The translations under genes were made by a program, and so were the position numbers. From NCBI GenBank assembly GCA_020072565.1, contig JAIQGI010000020.1, positions 124,001 to 188,000 on the forward strand: DNA of 64,000 nt, written 5' to 3'. The stretch comes from Terriglobia bacterium (GTDB lineage Bacteria > Acidobacteriota > UBA6911). Positions within the stretch are counted from its first letter, which is position 1. Each line of letters begins with the position of its first letter. The notes beneath the pieces are model-generated. The model was not told where the DNA came from and searched no databases. It saw nothing but the letters and a program-made list of their open reading frames with translations. Positions 54,247-62,853 of the stretch are shown in pieces.

Positions 54247-55863
54247 ATGCGATATTTTCATACGTTAACCTTCCGCGTGTTGGTCGGTTCCTGCCTCTTG
54301 CTGATTGCTCTCTTTGGCCTCTATACCAACTTCGCCGTGAGCTTCCATAACCAGCAGATGATGGATCAGGTACGCGACAACGCCAACAGCCTGAGCGACA
54401 TCATCAAGAACGCCACTCATTACAGCATGCTGAAAGACCGCCCCCAAGATGTTAAGGAAACCATTTACAGCATCGGCCGCGAAGGGGTTGAGATCCGGAT
54501 TTACAACAAGCGTGGCCAGATCATGGTTTCGACCGACAGAGCCCTGGAAGGCAGCTATGTGGAGCAAAGCGCCGAGGCGTGCAATGTCTGCCATGACAGC
54601 ACCAAGCCCCTGGCCCAACCCCTGCAATCGGTCCCGGCGGGATTGAACTTCCGGGGGCCTTACATCGGGCCCAAAGGGAATCACCTGGTCGGCCTCATCA
54701 ATCCCATCCGCAACGAACAGGCCTGCTACGGGTGCCACACCCCGGATCAGACGGTGCTGGGAGTGCTTGACGTGCGCCTGTCACTCGACAAGGTCGCTGA
54801 CAACATCGCGGAGGCGCGACGAAAGCTGATCCTGTACGCCATCACCGGCACAGTAGTGGTGATGCTCAGCTCGGGCATTTTTCTGTCCGTCACCGTGCAC
54901 CGGCCGGTCCGCAGGCTGCGGGAAGGCACAAATCAGATCTCCGCGGGCCATCTGGACTTCCGGATTCCGCTCTCCTCGAGGGATGAAATCGGTGAGCTGG
55001 CGCGGGCGTTCAATGAGATGACTCAAAGCCTGCAGAAAGCCGAGCAGGAGAACAAGCTCTGGTCGCAGACCCTGGAGAAGCGCGTCGAAGAAAAGACCGC
55101 CGAACTGAAACACATTCACGAACAGATCCTTCAGATCGAAAAAATGGCTTCGCTCGGGAAGCTGTCGGCGACGGTGGCGCACGAGTTGAACAACCCGCTC
55201 GAGGGGATCCTGAATTATTCAAAGCTGATTTCGAAAAGGCTCAGGAAGATCGAGTCGACGCCGGCCACGCAGTCGACCTTGGAGGACCTGGAACTGATCA
55301 CAAGCGAGGTCCAGAGGTGCGGGAACATCGTGAAAAATCTGCTTCTGTTCTCCAAGCGTCAGGTCGGCGAGTTCGGCCTGGTTCCGGTAGCGGATCTCGT
55401 CGACAAAGCGGTGCGGCTGATGCAGCATCATTTCAAGATCTCCAATGTAAACTTTCAGGCCGAGATCGCCACTCCTGAGGCGACGCTGATGTGTGACGAA
55501 AACCAGATTCAGCAGGCTCTGATCGCACTCTTCGTCAACGCAGTGGAGGCCATGCCGCAAGGGGGCGATCTCAAGCTCACGGCCATGCGGGATGCTTCGG
55601 GCGGCATCCGCATGGACATTGCGGACACGGGGGCCGGCATCGCCGCCGAAGATCTGCCGCATCTGTTTGAGCCATTCTTCACCACCAAGAAAGAAGGAAA
55701 AGGGGTGGGCTTGGGCTTGTCGGTCGTCTACGGGATCCTTGAGCGCCACGACGGAACGGTCTCGGTCCGGTCCGAACCGGGCAAGGGAACGACGTTCACG
55801 CTGACGTTTCCCCCAGCGGAGAAGCATCATCCCAGAGTCGAGGCCAAAGGAGCAGTCACCTAA
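54247..55863 (+). CDS. Sensor histidine kinase with two c-type haem motifs
   Basis: 538 residues. Helix 1 (~10-28) and helix 2 (~195-217) enclose a periplasmic domain with two haem-attachment motifs, CNVCH (112-116) and CYGCH (160-164). This makes it a likely haem-based redox or gas sensor. A HAMP domain (RPVRRLREGTNQIS...) is followed by a coiled coil, HisKA with His 312 in TVAHELNNPL, and an ATPase domain (DTGAGI, GVGLGLSVVYGI). It is followed after 24 bases by its NtrC-type regulator. Cytochrome c maturation proteins must exist elsewhere in the genome. Confidence 0.9.
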   Translation: MRYFHTLTFRVLVGSCLLLIALFGLYTNFAVSFHNQQMMDQVRDNANSLSDIIKNATHYSMLKDRPQDVKETIYSIGREGVEIRIYNKRGQIMVSTDRALEGSYVEQSAEACNVCHDSTKPLAQPLQSVPAGLNFRGPYIGPKGNHLVGLINPIRNEQACYGCHTPDQTVLGVLDVRLSLDKVADNIAEARRKLILYAITGTVVVMLSSGIFLSVTVHRPVRRLREGTNQISAGHLDFRIPLSSRDEIGELARAFNEMTQSLQKAEQENKLWSQTLEKRVEEKTAELKHIHEQILQIEKMASLGKLSATVAHELNNPLEGILNYSKLISKRLRKIESTPATQSTLEDLELITSEVQRCGNIVKNLLLFSKRQVGEFGLVPVADLVDKAVRLMQHHFKISNVNFQAEIATPEATLMCDENQIQQALIALFVNAVEAMPQGGDLKLTAMRDASGGIRMDIADTGAGIAAEDLPHLFEPFFTTKKEGKGVGLGLSVVYGILERHDGTVSVRSEPGKGTTFTLTFPPAEKHHPRVEAKGAVT

Positions 55864-55887
55864 CTCATCGCCGGGTGCAGGGGTTTT

Positions 55888-57231
55888 ATGAGCAATCGGA
55901 CATCCATACTCATTGTCGATGATGAAAAAATCGTGCGGGAATCACTCACCAAGTGGTTTCTCGAGGACGGGTTCACCGTCGGTGCCGCCGAAGACGCTAC
56001 GGCGGCAATCCGCCAGCTGCAGGCCCAGCGCTGGGACATCATCCTGCTCGACATCAAGATGCCGGGCATGGACGGCATGGAACTCCAGGGGCGGATCAAA
56101 GAGATCGATCCGCTGGCCTCGATCATCTTCATCACAGCACATGCCTCGGTCGACACCGCAGTCCAGGCTCTCAAGGCCGGAGCCTTCGATTACGTGACCA
56201 AGCCGGTTGATCCCGATTATCTGTCTCACCTGATCCGCAACGCGATCAAGCAGCGGGCGCTCGTGCAGGAAAACATCAAACTCAAGGAGCAGATCGCGGA
56301 GTTTCCCAAGCTCGACGAGATCATCGGCGAATCGCCGGCGATGCAACAGGTGTTCGAGATGATCGAGACCGTTGCCAAGACGGACACAACGGTCATGATC
56401 CGGGGTGAGAGCGGCACCGGCAAGGAATTGATCGCACGCGCCATTCACAGCAACGGCGAGCGTCGTTATTTTCCGATCGTAACCATCAATTGCGGCGCCA
56501 TGCCAGAAGGGGTGCTCGAAAGCGAACTCTTCGGTCACGAGCGGGGAGCCTTCACCGGCGCGCAATACCGGCGCAAGGGCAAAATCGAGCTCGCCGACCA
56601 GGGAACCCTGTTTCTCGACGAGATCGGCAACGTGGGCATGAAAACCCAGATGGATCTGTTGAGAGTGCTGGAGACCAAACAGTTCGCGCGCGTCGGCGGC
56701 AATGAAATCATCAAAGTCGATTTCCGGATCATCTGCGCCACCAACAAGGATCTCGAGAAAGCAGTCCAGGAGAACACCTTCCGGGAAGACCTCTATTACC
56801 GCTTGAATGTCTTCAGCATCTTCGTGCCCCCCCTGAGGGAGCGCAAATCGGACATTCCCCTGCTTGTGAACTATTTTGCGCAGAAATATGCGCACGCCAT
56901 GGCCAAGCCGATTGCATCCGTCTCTCCCGAAGCGATGGATGTGCTGGTGCGTTACAACTGGCCGGGGAACGTGCGCGAGCTCGAAAACGCGATCGAACGA
57001 GCCATGGTGGTCGGGAAGCCGCCCGCGATTCTCCCCGAGGATCTGCCCTTCCGCCTGTCTGATAAAAACAACATGCCGCACAACGGATCCCTCGCAGCGA
57101 TCGAAAAAACGCACATCGCCCACGTGCTCGAACAGAACAACTGGAATATCTCGCGGTCGGCCGAAATCCTTGAAATCGACCGGGTGACGCTATACAACAA
57201 GATTCACAAGTACGGCTTGAGGAAACCGTAG
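55888..57231 (+). CDS. Sigma-54-dependent response regulator (NtrC family)
   Basis: 447 residues. Receiver domain 1-120 with phospho-acceptor Asp 55 (LLDIKMPG). AAA+ domain ~140-375 with RGESGTGKELIARAI, intact GAFTGA, LFLDEIGNV and NWPGNVRELENAIERAM. A Fis-type helix-turn-helix ends the protein (SAEILEIDRVTLYNKI). AGGGG precedes the ATG. It is paired with the dihaem sensor kinase, and together they probably switch on the sigma-54-like promoter at 49.8 kb in response to redox state. The archaemetzincin GTG follows its TAG directly. Confidence 0.94.
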   Translation: MSNRTSILIVDDEKIVRESLTKWFLEDGFTVGAAEDATAAIRQLQAQRWDIILLDIKMPGMDGMELQGRIKEIDPLASIIFITAHASVDTAVQALKAGAFDYVTKPVDPDYLSHLIRNAIKQRALVQENIKLKEQIAEFPKLDEIIGESPAMQQVFEMIETVAKTDTTVMIRGESGTGKELIARAIHSNGERRYFPIVTINCGAMPEGVLESELFGHERGAFTGAQYRRKGKIELADQGTLFLDEIGNVGMKTQMDLLRVLETKQFARVGGNEIIKVDFRIICATNKDLEKAVQENTFREDLYYRLNVFSIFVPPLRERKSDIPLLVNYFAQKYAHAMAKPIASVSPEAMDVLVRYNWPGNVRELENAIERAMVVGKPPAILPEDLPFRLSDKNNMPHNGSLAAIEKTHIAHVLEQNNWNISRSAEILEIDRVTLYNKIHKYGLRKP

Positions 57232-57783
57232 GTGTCTCACGAGATCCACATCCTCAACGGCTCCTCCCTGAAGCCCGGCGGTTTGATTGCTATCTCGCGT
57301 CGGCTGGAGGAGGTTTTTGCGGTCCCGGTGAGCTCGGAGCGAGCGGCGCTGGACCTCCGGACAGCCTACGACACTTCGCGGCGGCAAACCAACTCCACGC
57401 TGTTGCTCGCCCAGATCCTAGACGGAGCCCACAATCCGGGGAAAAAGCGCATCGGGATCGTGGACGTCGATCTTTTCATCCCGATTCTCACATTTGTCTT
57501 TGGGGAGGCACAGCTTGGGGGGCCCGCCGCCATTGTCTCAACCCACCGGCTGTCGAACCAGTTCTACGGCCTGGAGCGGGACGATGCGCTCATGCTGCAG
57601 CGGCTGGAAAAGGAGCTGGTGCACGAGCTCGGGCACACCTTCGGCCTATATCATTGCCGCCAGTTCGAATGCGTGATGCGGGCCTCGACCTACGTCGAGG
57701 AGATCGACTTGAAGCGCGTCCATCCCTGCAAAACCTGCGCCGCGGAATTGAGCCTGCAAAATCGAGTGGTGAGTCATGAGTGA
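57232..57783 (+). CDS. amzA: Archaemetzincin-like zinc metalloprotease
   Basis: 183 residues. The full archaemetzincin signature is present: HELGHTFGLYHC with catalytic Glu, then x4-C-x-M and a CKTC pair, giving a catalytic zinc and a structural second zinc. Archaemetzincins are mainly archaeal, with scattered bacterial members; substrates are little known. No signal peptide, so it is cytoplasmic. The GTG start is contiguous with the TAG of the response regulator, so it is translated with the two-component system. Its stop codon lies inside a long hairpin shared with the convergent nitrilase gene. Confidence 0.9.
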   Translation: MSHEIHILNGSSLKPGGLIAISRRLEEVFAVPVSSERAALDLRTAYDTSRRQTNSTLLLAQILDGAHNPGKKRIGIVDVDLFIPILTFVFGEAQLGGPAAIVSTHRLSNQFYGLERDDALMLQRLEKELVHELGHTFGLYHCRQFECVMRASTYVEEIDLKRVHPCKTCAAELSLQNRVVSHE

Positions 57784-57844
57784 TGAGCAGCAGGCAGTGG
57801 GCTTCCGCCTCACACGGCACTTTGCTCGTCACTCATGACTCACC
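57768..57844. terminator. Bidirectional hairpin between amzA and the nitrilase gene
   Basis: A 22-base left arm (57768-57789) and right arm (57823-57844) are complementary with a single mismatch; the loop is 33 bases. The arms consist of GAGTCAT/GAGTGAT heptamer words. It includes the amzA stop codon and sits between convergent genes. No T run follows. Confidence 0.6.
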
Positions 57845-57859
57845 ACTCATCGCTCTCGC

Positions 57860-58669
57860 TTAGAGCGGATAGATGTCGGGCCGGCGATCCCGCATGAAAT
57901 GCAGGTGTGCCGCGCACTCCCGGAGCAGCGAGAAATCCAGTTCCGCATATAGGATATGGTCCTGCTGCGCGGGCGCGTGAGCAATGACTCTGCCCATTGG
58001 ATCAGTGACAAAAGATTCTCCCGCAAACGTGAGGCACTCTTCCGGGCCGACGCGGTTCGCGAGGGCCGCGAAGTAACCGTTCTGAAAGCTCGCCACCTGA
58101 AGCTCTGCTTCAAAAACGCCCGCCGGCCACTCTCCGACGGAGCCCGCTTGCGGCACCACTACAATCTCGGCTCCCTTGACACCCAGGGCGCGCGTATACT
58201 CCGGAAAGTGCCGGTCATAGCAGATCGCGACTCCCAGGTGACCCGCAGCGGTCGGGAAGACCCGTGCCCCATGATCGCCCGGATGGTAGAAATCCGTCTC
58301 ACGGAAACAGGGGCCATCGATGATGTGCACCATGCGCGTCACGCCGGCCAGCCTCCCGTCGGCATCGAGCACAGGCGATGAGTCGAAGGCCCGCTCCCCG
58401 TCGCGTTCGTACAGGTTGAGGACAACCACGACACCGAGTTTCCGCGCGAGGCCGGCAAACAACTGGGTGGTCGGGCCGGGAATAGTCTCAGCCCAGGGAG
58501 GAGGCTGCTCTCTGCGCCAGCGCTGCGGGAAAAATCGAAGGAACGCCAGTTCGGGAAAGACCCATAACTGTGCCCCCTGGGCCGCGGCTTCCTCCAGGGC
58601 CATCACGCCTCGTCTGACGTTCGCCTCGCGATCCTCCGTGGCGTGCTGCTGAATCAGGGCGATCTTCAT
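57860..58669 (-). CDS. Nitrilase-superfamily protein with altered catalytic Lys
   Basis: 269 residues, carbon-nitrogen hydrolase fold similar to N-carbamoylputrescine amidase. The catalytic Glu (FPELAF) and Cys (VAICYDRHFPEYTRAL) are present. The position of the catalytic Lys, normally in RK-x-HI, reads TRMVHI, so Met replaces Lys. This variant looks subfamily-like rather than decayed, because the rest is well kept (DGPCFRETDFYHPGD, VVPQAGSVGEWP, ESFVTDPMGRV). Activity is therefore doubtful or altered. It converges on amzA and diverges from the RNase D gene. Confidence 0.85.
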   Translation of the reverse strand: MKIALIQQHATEDREANVRRGVMALEEAAAQGAQLWVFPELAFLRFFPQRWRREQPPPWAETIPGPTTQLFAGLARKLGVVVVLNLYERDGERAFDSSPVLDADGRLAGVTRMVHIIDGPCFRETDFYHPGDHGARVFPTAAGHLGVAICYDRHFPEYTRALGVKGAEIVVVPQAGSVGEWPAGVFEAELQVASFQNGYFAALANRVGPEECLTFAGESFVTDPMGRVIAHAPAQQDHILYAELDFSLLRECAAHLHFMRDRRPDIYPL

Positions 58670-58962
58670 AAGATTCCTCTTCGCCGAAAAACATCACCGC
58701 AGAGATTCTGGAGACCGCAGAGAGCGAAACTGATGAAATCCGAAGCAGGGACGGAAACCATGAGAGGGGGAGCCGCCCCATCTAGAGCCTCGCCGAGGAT
58801 AGAATGCACGCCGCCAGTATACCCGCATTTCAGCTTGTTGCGAACTATAGTTGCCCGAGCGGCCCCGGGAACGGTATATTGACGCGGAATGCACGAGTGG
58901 GGGGCCGCCAGGGCAGCCTCCGCTGCGCACGTTCTGCTCCATGGCGAAGCCCTTGGCTGAAT

Positions 58963-60138
58963 ATGGATCCTCGAGAGACAGAAAGCACTGCTGCTGCACA
59001 TCCGACACCATTCACCTGGGTGGCTACCGCCGATGCGTTCCTCCACATGGTCGGGCTTCTTGTGCCCGCCCGCCGCGTGGCCATCGACATTGAGGCCGAT
59101 AGCCTTTATCACTACTTCGAGAAGGTGTGCCTGATCCAGATCTCGTCCGACAGCGAGACGTTCGTGCTGGACCCCCTGGCGATCAGGGACTTGAAAGCGC
59201 TCGGCCCGATCATGGCAGATCAAGCAGTGGAGAAAGTGTTCCATGCGGCCAACTACGACCTTTTCTGCCTGCGCCGGGATTACAGCTTCTCCTTCAGGAA
59301 CCTTTTCGACACTCACATTGCCGCGCAGCTCCTGGGCTACGAGCAGCTGGGCCTGGATGCGCTTCTGGAGAGACTCTCGGGCATCGCGCACTCCAAACGC
59401 CGCCAGCGGGACGACTGGTCGCGCCGGCCGCTCGCTGTCGAGCAACTGGAGTACGCCGCCATGGATACGCATCATCTGCTGCAGCTCCGCGACCTGCTCG
59501 AGCAGCAGTTGCGCGACAAGGGGCGGCTGTCGTGGGCTCGGGAGGAGTTCGAATATCTGGCTGAGATGGAGACCCAGGAGAGGGAGTTCGATCGGGAGGG
59601 ATTTCGCCGGATCAAAGGAAGTCGCGAACTCCCATTGCAGCAGCTCGCGGTTTTGCGGGCTCTCTATCTGCTGCGCGACCGCTATGCACGGGAGCTGGAT
59701 GTCCCGCCGTTCAAGGTCATGAACAACTCAGTTCTGATGGAGCTTGCCCACCGTCCGCCGCGCTCTCCCCGCGAGATGTTCAATCGGCCCGGCGTCTCAT
59801 TCCGCGTGGCGCGCAGGTTCGGAGGAGAGATTTTTCGCGCCATCGAGAGGGCACGAGCCGAGGATCCTTCATCCCTCACATTGCCGGCGCGCAGCGCGGG
59901 CAAGACGCCGTCCCGGGAAGCCAAAATCCGCCTGGAAGAACTCCGGCGCTGGCGCCGGGCGAAAGCGGAAGCATTGAGGCTGCACGTCGGCGTGATCTTT
60001 CCCGGTACCCTTCTCGAGATTCTGGCGTCCTTTCCCCCCGCAAATCCGACTGAGTTGGAAGGGGTTACGGGTATGCGCCGCTGGCGCGTCCAGGAATTCG
60101 GCAACGAAATTCTCGAGATCCTCCATCACACTCCCTGA
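58963..60138 (+). CDS. rnd: Ribonuclease D-like 3'-5' exonuclease
   Basis: 391 residues from the ATG at 58963, where the homology begins. The DEDDy exonuclease domain (~20-200) shows VAIDIEADSLYHYFEKVCLI (Asp, Glu), HAANYDLFCLRRDY (Asp) and YAAMDTHHLLQL (Tyr-x3-Asp). One HRDC domain follows at ~220-300 and a second, diverged one near the C-terminus. It trims tRNA and other RNA 3' ends. The 293-base upstream space holds only junk-like repeats (CACCGCAGAGA...). Confidence 0.9.
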   Translation: MDPRETESTAAAHPTPFTWVATADAFLHMVGLLVPARRVAIDIEADSLYHYFEKVCLIQISSDSETFVLDPLAIRDLKALGPIMADQAVEKVFHAANYDLFCLRRDYSFSFRNLFDTHIAAQLLGYEQLGLDALLERLSGIAHSKRRQRDDWSRRPLAVEQLEYAAMDTHHLLQLRDLLEQQLRDKGRLSWAREEFEYLAEMETQEREFDREGFRRIKGSRELPLQQLAVLRALYLLRDRYARELDVPPFKVMNNSVLMELAHRPPRSPREMFNRPGVSFRVARRFGGEIFRAIERARAEDPSSLTLPARSAGKTPSREAKIRLEELRRWRRAKAEALRLHVGVIFPGTLLEILASFPPANPTELEGVTGMRRWRVQEFGNEILEILHHTP

Positions 60139-60153
60139 CGAGCCTGTCCGTCC

Positions 60154-60186
60154 GTCATTCGTCATTTAAGGTCATTCGTCATTCGG
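60154..60186. repeat. Direct heptamer repeats GTCATTC
   Basis: GTCATTCGTCATT and then GTCATTCGTCATTCG are four copies of a 7-base unit broken by AAG. They lie directly against the -10 region of the following kinase gene. Confidence 0.65.
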
Positions 60187-60194
60187 TGTAGAAT
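60187..60194 (+). promoter_or_regulatory. -10 element of the 60.2 kb kinase gene
   Basis: TGTAGAAT ends 6 bases before the ATG at 60201, so transcription should begin on the start codon. The GTCATTC repeats occupy the -35 region. Confidence 0.4.
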
Positions 60195-60200
60195 TGCCGC

Positions 60201-61196
60201 ATGCGCAGCAAAGCTCGCTGGCTCTATCATCCGGTCACGATATTTCTGTTGATGCAGGTCCTATGGGTCCTGCTCATGGTGGTCTGGATCCGCTGGTACA
60301 TCGAGAATCACGCCCAGCTGCGCCAGATGGCAGGGCAGCTCACATCCGGCACGGAGGTACGGGAGCTGCCCTGGCTCCCGCTCTTGCAGGGCGCTGTCCT
60401 TCTGACGCTGATCCTGGCCGGAGCCACATTGATCTTCATATACTGGAATAAGCAGCACCGCTTGAATCAGATGCAGCGGACGTTCGTGTCGAACGTTACC
60501 CATGAACTGAAATCGCCCGTTGCGTCGATCCAGCTGGCCCTGGAGACCATGGCCATGCGCGAGCTCTCAGCAGGGCAGAGGCAGGAGTTCCTGTCGATGA
60601 TGCTCGACGACGCCGAGCGCCTCACGACTCTCATCGACCGGATCCTGCGCGCCGCGCGCATCGAAAAAAAACGCGGCAGTTACAGTCTGAAGCCCCTCAG
60701 CATGCGCCATTTTGTCGAGGAGGTGCTGGAAGAAGACCGCCACCTGTTTGAGAAGGACGGCCACCAGGTCGTGCTCGAAAAAGGGGGTGATGCCCGGGTC
60801 GCCATCGACCGCGTGGCCATGCACATGGTCTTGGCCAATCTGATCGAAAATGCCGCCCGTTACTCCCCTCGCGGAACCACCATCCGGCTCCGGCTGCACC
60901 GCGATCTGCGCAGGTGCCGCCTGGACGTCATTGACAGCGGCGTCGGGATCGCGCGGAAGGAACTCAAGAACATCTTCAAAATGTTCTGGCGGGGCGAAGG
61001 GAGCCGGGTCTCCGGCACGGGGCTCGGTCTGTACATCGTCCGCCACATCGTGAGGGATCACAAGGGCAAGGTCTGGGCCTCCAGTCCCGGACCCGGGCGC
61101 GGCTCCACCTTCAGCTTGAGCCTGCCGCGGGTGCGACGATACTGGAGCTTCGCCGCCCGCAAAAACCTGCGCGCCCAGGCGGATAGTAATTCGTGA
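60201..61196 (+). CDS. Membrane sensor histidine kinase (OmpR-partner type)
   Basis: 331 residues. Two membrane helices (~11-30 and ~58-80) enclose a short ~28-residue periplasmic loop, too small for a usual sensor domain, so it may sense within the membrane or through a partner. The HisKA domain has THELKSPVASIQL with the phospho-His. The ATPase domain has NLIENAARYSP, DSGVGI and GTGLGLYIVRHI. It is followed after 9 bases by its response regulator. No ribosome site is seen; a leaderless transcript fits the promoter geometry. Confidence 0.9.
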   Translation: MRSKARWLYHPVTIFLLMQVLWVLLMVVWIRWYIENHAQLRQMAGQLTSGTEVRELPWLPLLQGAVLLTLILAGATLIFIYWNKQHRLNQMQRTFVSNVTHELKSPVASIQLALETMAMRELSAGQRQEFLSMMLDDAERLTTLIDRILRAARIEKKRGSYSLKPLSMRHFVEEVLEEDRHLFEKDGHQVVLEKGGDARVAIDRVAMHMVLANLIENAARYSPRGTTIRLRLHRDLRRCRLDVIDSGVGIARKELKNIFKMFWRGEGSRVSGTGLGLYIVRHIVRDHKGKVWASSPGPGRGSTFSLSLPRVRRYWSFAARKNLRAQADSNS

Positions 61197-61205
61197 GGTC
61201 CGGCC

Positions 61206-61919
61206 ATGGCTGAGAATGAGAGCGTTCGCCCGCTGATCCTGCTTGTCGAGGATGAAATCAACCTCGCTCGGCCGCTCCATTTCAACCTGGAGCAGGAGGG
61301 CTATCGAGTGCGCGCCACACCCAGCGGCCGGGAGGCGCTGCAGTGGCTTCGCAGTGATCGCTTCGATCTGATCATACTCGACATCATGATTGAAGAGATG
61401 GACGGCTTTGAGGTCGCCCGACGGGTGCGCCAGCAGGATGAGAAGCTGCCGATATTGATGCTCACCGCCCGCACTGCGGAGGTCGACCGCATCCACGGGC
61501 TGGAGGTCGGCGCCGACGATTACCTGGTCAAGCCGTTCCACCTGCGCGAGCTTCTGCTGCGCATCCGCCGCATGCTCCAGAGGAGTTGCTGGTACGGTGA
61601 AGCCGCAGAACCCGAGCGGGTGATCAGCGTCGCAGGCTACATGGTCAACTTTGATCAGCTGACGGCCACCGGACCCCGGGGCAAGCTGCAGTTGACTGCC
61701 CTGGAGGCCCGCCTGCTCGAGGTGCTCACGATGCAGCCCAATCGCGTGCTATCGCGCGCCGAGCTTCTGGAGAAAGTCTGGGGCTATCACTGTGATATTG
61801 AGACCAGGACGGTCGACAACTTCATCGTGCGGTTGCGAAAATACTTCGAGCCCGAACCGGACCATCCGCGTTACTTCATAAGCATTCGCGGACATGGCTA
61901 CATGTACCAGAAAAGCTAG
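61206..61919 (+). CDS. OmpR/PhoB-family response regulator
   Basis: 237 residues. The receiver domain (~10-125) has LILLVEDEIN, the phospho-acceptor region LIILDIMIEEMDGF and the switch Lys in YLVKPF. A winged helix DNA-binding domain (~140-235) ends ETRTVDNFIVRLRKYFEPEP then RYFISIRGHGYMY. GAGG precedes the ATG. It is partnered with the preceding kinase. Target genes are not visible in the window. Confidence 0.94.
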   Translation: MAENESVRPLILLVEDEINLARPLHFNLEQEGYRVRATPSGREALQWLRSDRFDLIILDIMIEEMDGFEVARRVRQQDEKLPILMLTARTAEVDRIHGLEVGADDYLVKPFHLRELLLRIRRMLQRSCWYGEAAEPERVISVAGYMVNFDQLTATGPRGKLQLTALEARLLEVLTMQPNRVLSRAELLEKVWGYHCDIETRTVDNFIVRLRKYFEPEPDHPRYFISIRGHGYMYQKS

Positions 61920-61920
61920 T

Positions 61921-61975
61921 GGGCAGTAGGAGGTGGCAAGATCGGCCTTAATCTATGCCCTGCTGCCTGCTGCCT
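61921..61975. repeat. Inverted GGCAGTAG / CTGCCTG words between convergent genes
   Basis: GGGCAGTAGGAGGTGGCA (61921-61938) can pair with TGCCCTGCTGCCTGCTGCCT (61956-61975). The right arm contains repeated CTGCCTG and overlaps the end of the glycosyltransferase gene. Probably a shared terminator. Confidence 0.55.
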
Positions 61976-62651
61976 GGTGCCGAATCACATAGGTGTCCAG
62001 GGACAGGCCCAGCACGTATCCCGCCTTCCTCAGCCTGCGGCAGTAATCCGCATCGCCGCCGCCGTCATGGGTGTCCACGAGAAGTCCCACCTCCAGGATG
62101 GCTCGTCGCGTAAGCGCGGCGCAGAAGAAGCCCAGCACTCCATCCACCAGAATGCCGGTGCGTTGGAAGTGGAACTGCAGAATCCGGTTGCGCTCGTGAA
62201 TGTCCTCGGTGAAGAACTGGGGAATTTGAGGAACAATCTTTTCACGCACTCGGTCCACACACTGCCAGTCATGCCTGTCGGAAACAAGCGGCCCGACTGC
62301 GGCGATGCGGGGATGCGTGTTCAGAAATGAGATCATGTTCCCCAGCCAGCCGTGTGCAAGCTCAATCCCATGATTCATAAAAACCAGGTAGGGGTTGGAC
62401 CCCATCTGGATCCCCTGATTGATCGCCCCTCCCCAGCCGCGACTCTGGCGATTCCGGACAATCGTGATGTCGCGCGTGTAGATCTTGTGAATATCCACGG
62501 TTTCATCGGTCGAAGCGTTGTCGATGATGTAGAGATGAAAAGGATAATCCGTGTAGCGGTAGATGCCCTCCAGCAGCTCCCTGGTGGCAGGGTAGTGGTT
62601 GCGCACAGGGACGAGAATGTCTGCCGCGCCCTGGTTTGAACCCTGTTGCAT
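61953..62651 (-). CDS. Glycosyltransferase family 2 protein
   Basis: 232 residues, a single GT-A domain without membrane helices. ADILVPVRNHYPATRELLEG and HLYIIDNASTDETVDIHK form the nucleotide-sugar fold. At the usual metal-binding DxD site the sequence is FMNHGIELAHGWL, with no Asp pair, so the metal site is unclear. The C-terminal GFFCAALTRRAILEVGLLVD and DGGGDADYCRRL (general base region) are typical. It may act on cell-surface polysaccharide or protein. AGGAT precedes the ATG. Confidence 0.82.
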   Translation of the reverse strand: MQQGSNQGAADILVPVRNHYPATRELLEGIYRYTDYPFHLYIIDNASTDETVDIHKIYTRDITIVRNRQSRGWGGAINQGIQMGSNPYLVFMNHGIELAHGWLGNMISFLNTHPRIAAVGPLVSDRHDWQCVDRVREKIVPQIPQFFTEDIHERNRILQFHFQRTGILVDGVLGFFCAALTRRAILEVGLLVDTHDGGGDADYCRRLRKAGYVLGLSLDTYVIRHQAAGSRA

Positions 62652-62853
62652 GGCTCGATCCTGTTGTCGTCAAAAACTGGCGAAAATTGCGGTCCAGAGT
62701 TACATATCGACCGGAGGGCAAAAATCTGAATCTTTTAGCGCGGTTGGAAAACAAGACTGCCAGATGCACCAGGACCATGAACCAATGCTCCCGCGGCATC
62801 CGGTATCTCGCGGTTGGTGACCATATTTCGATGCGTTGACTCAGCAGATCACG

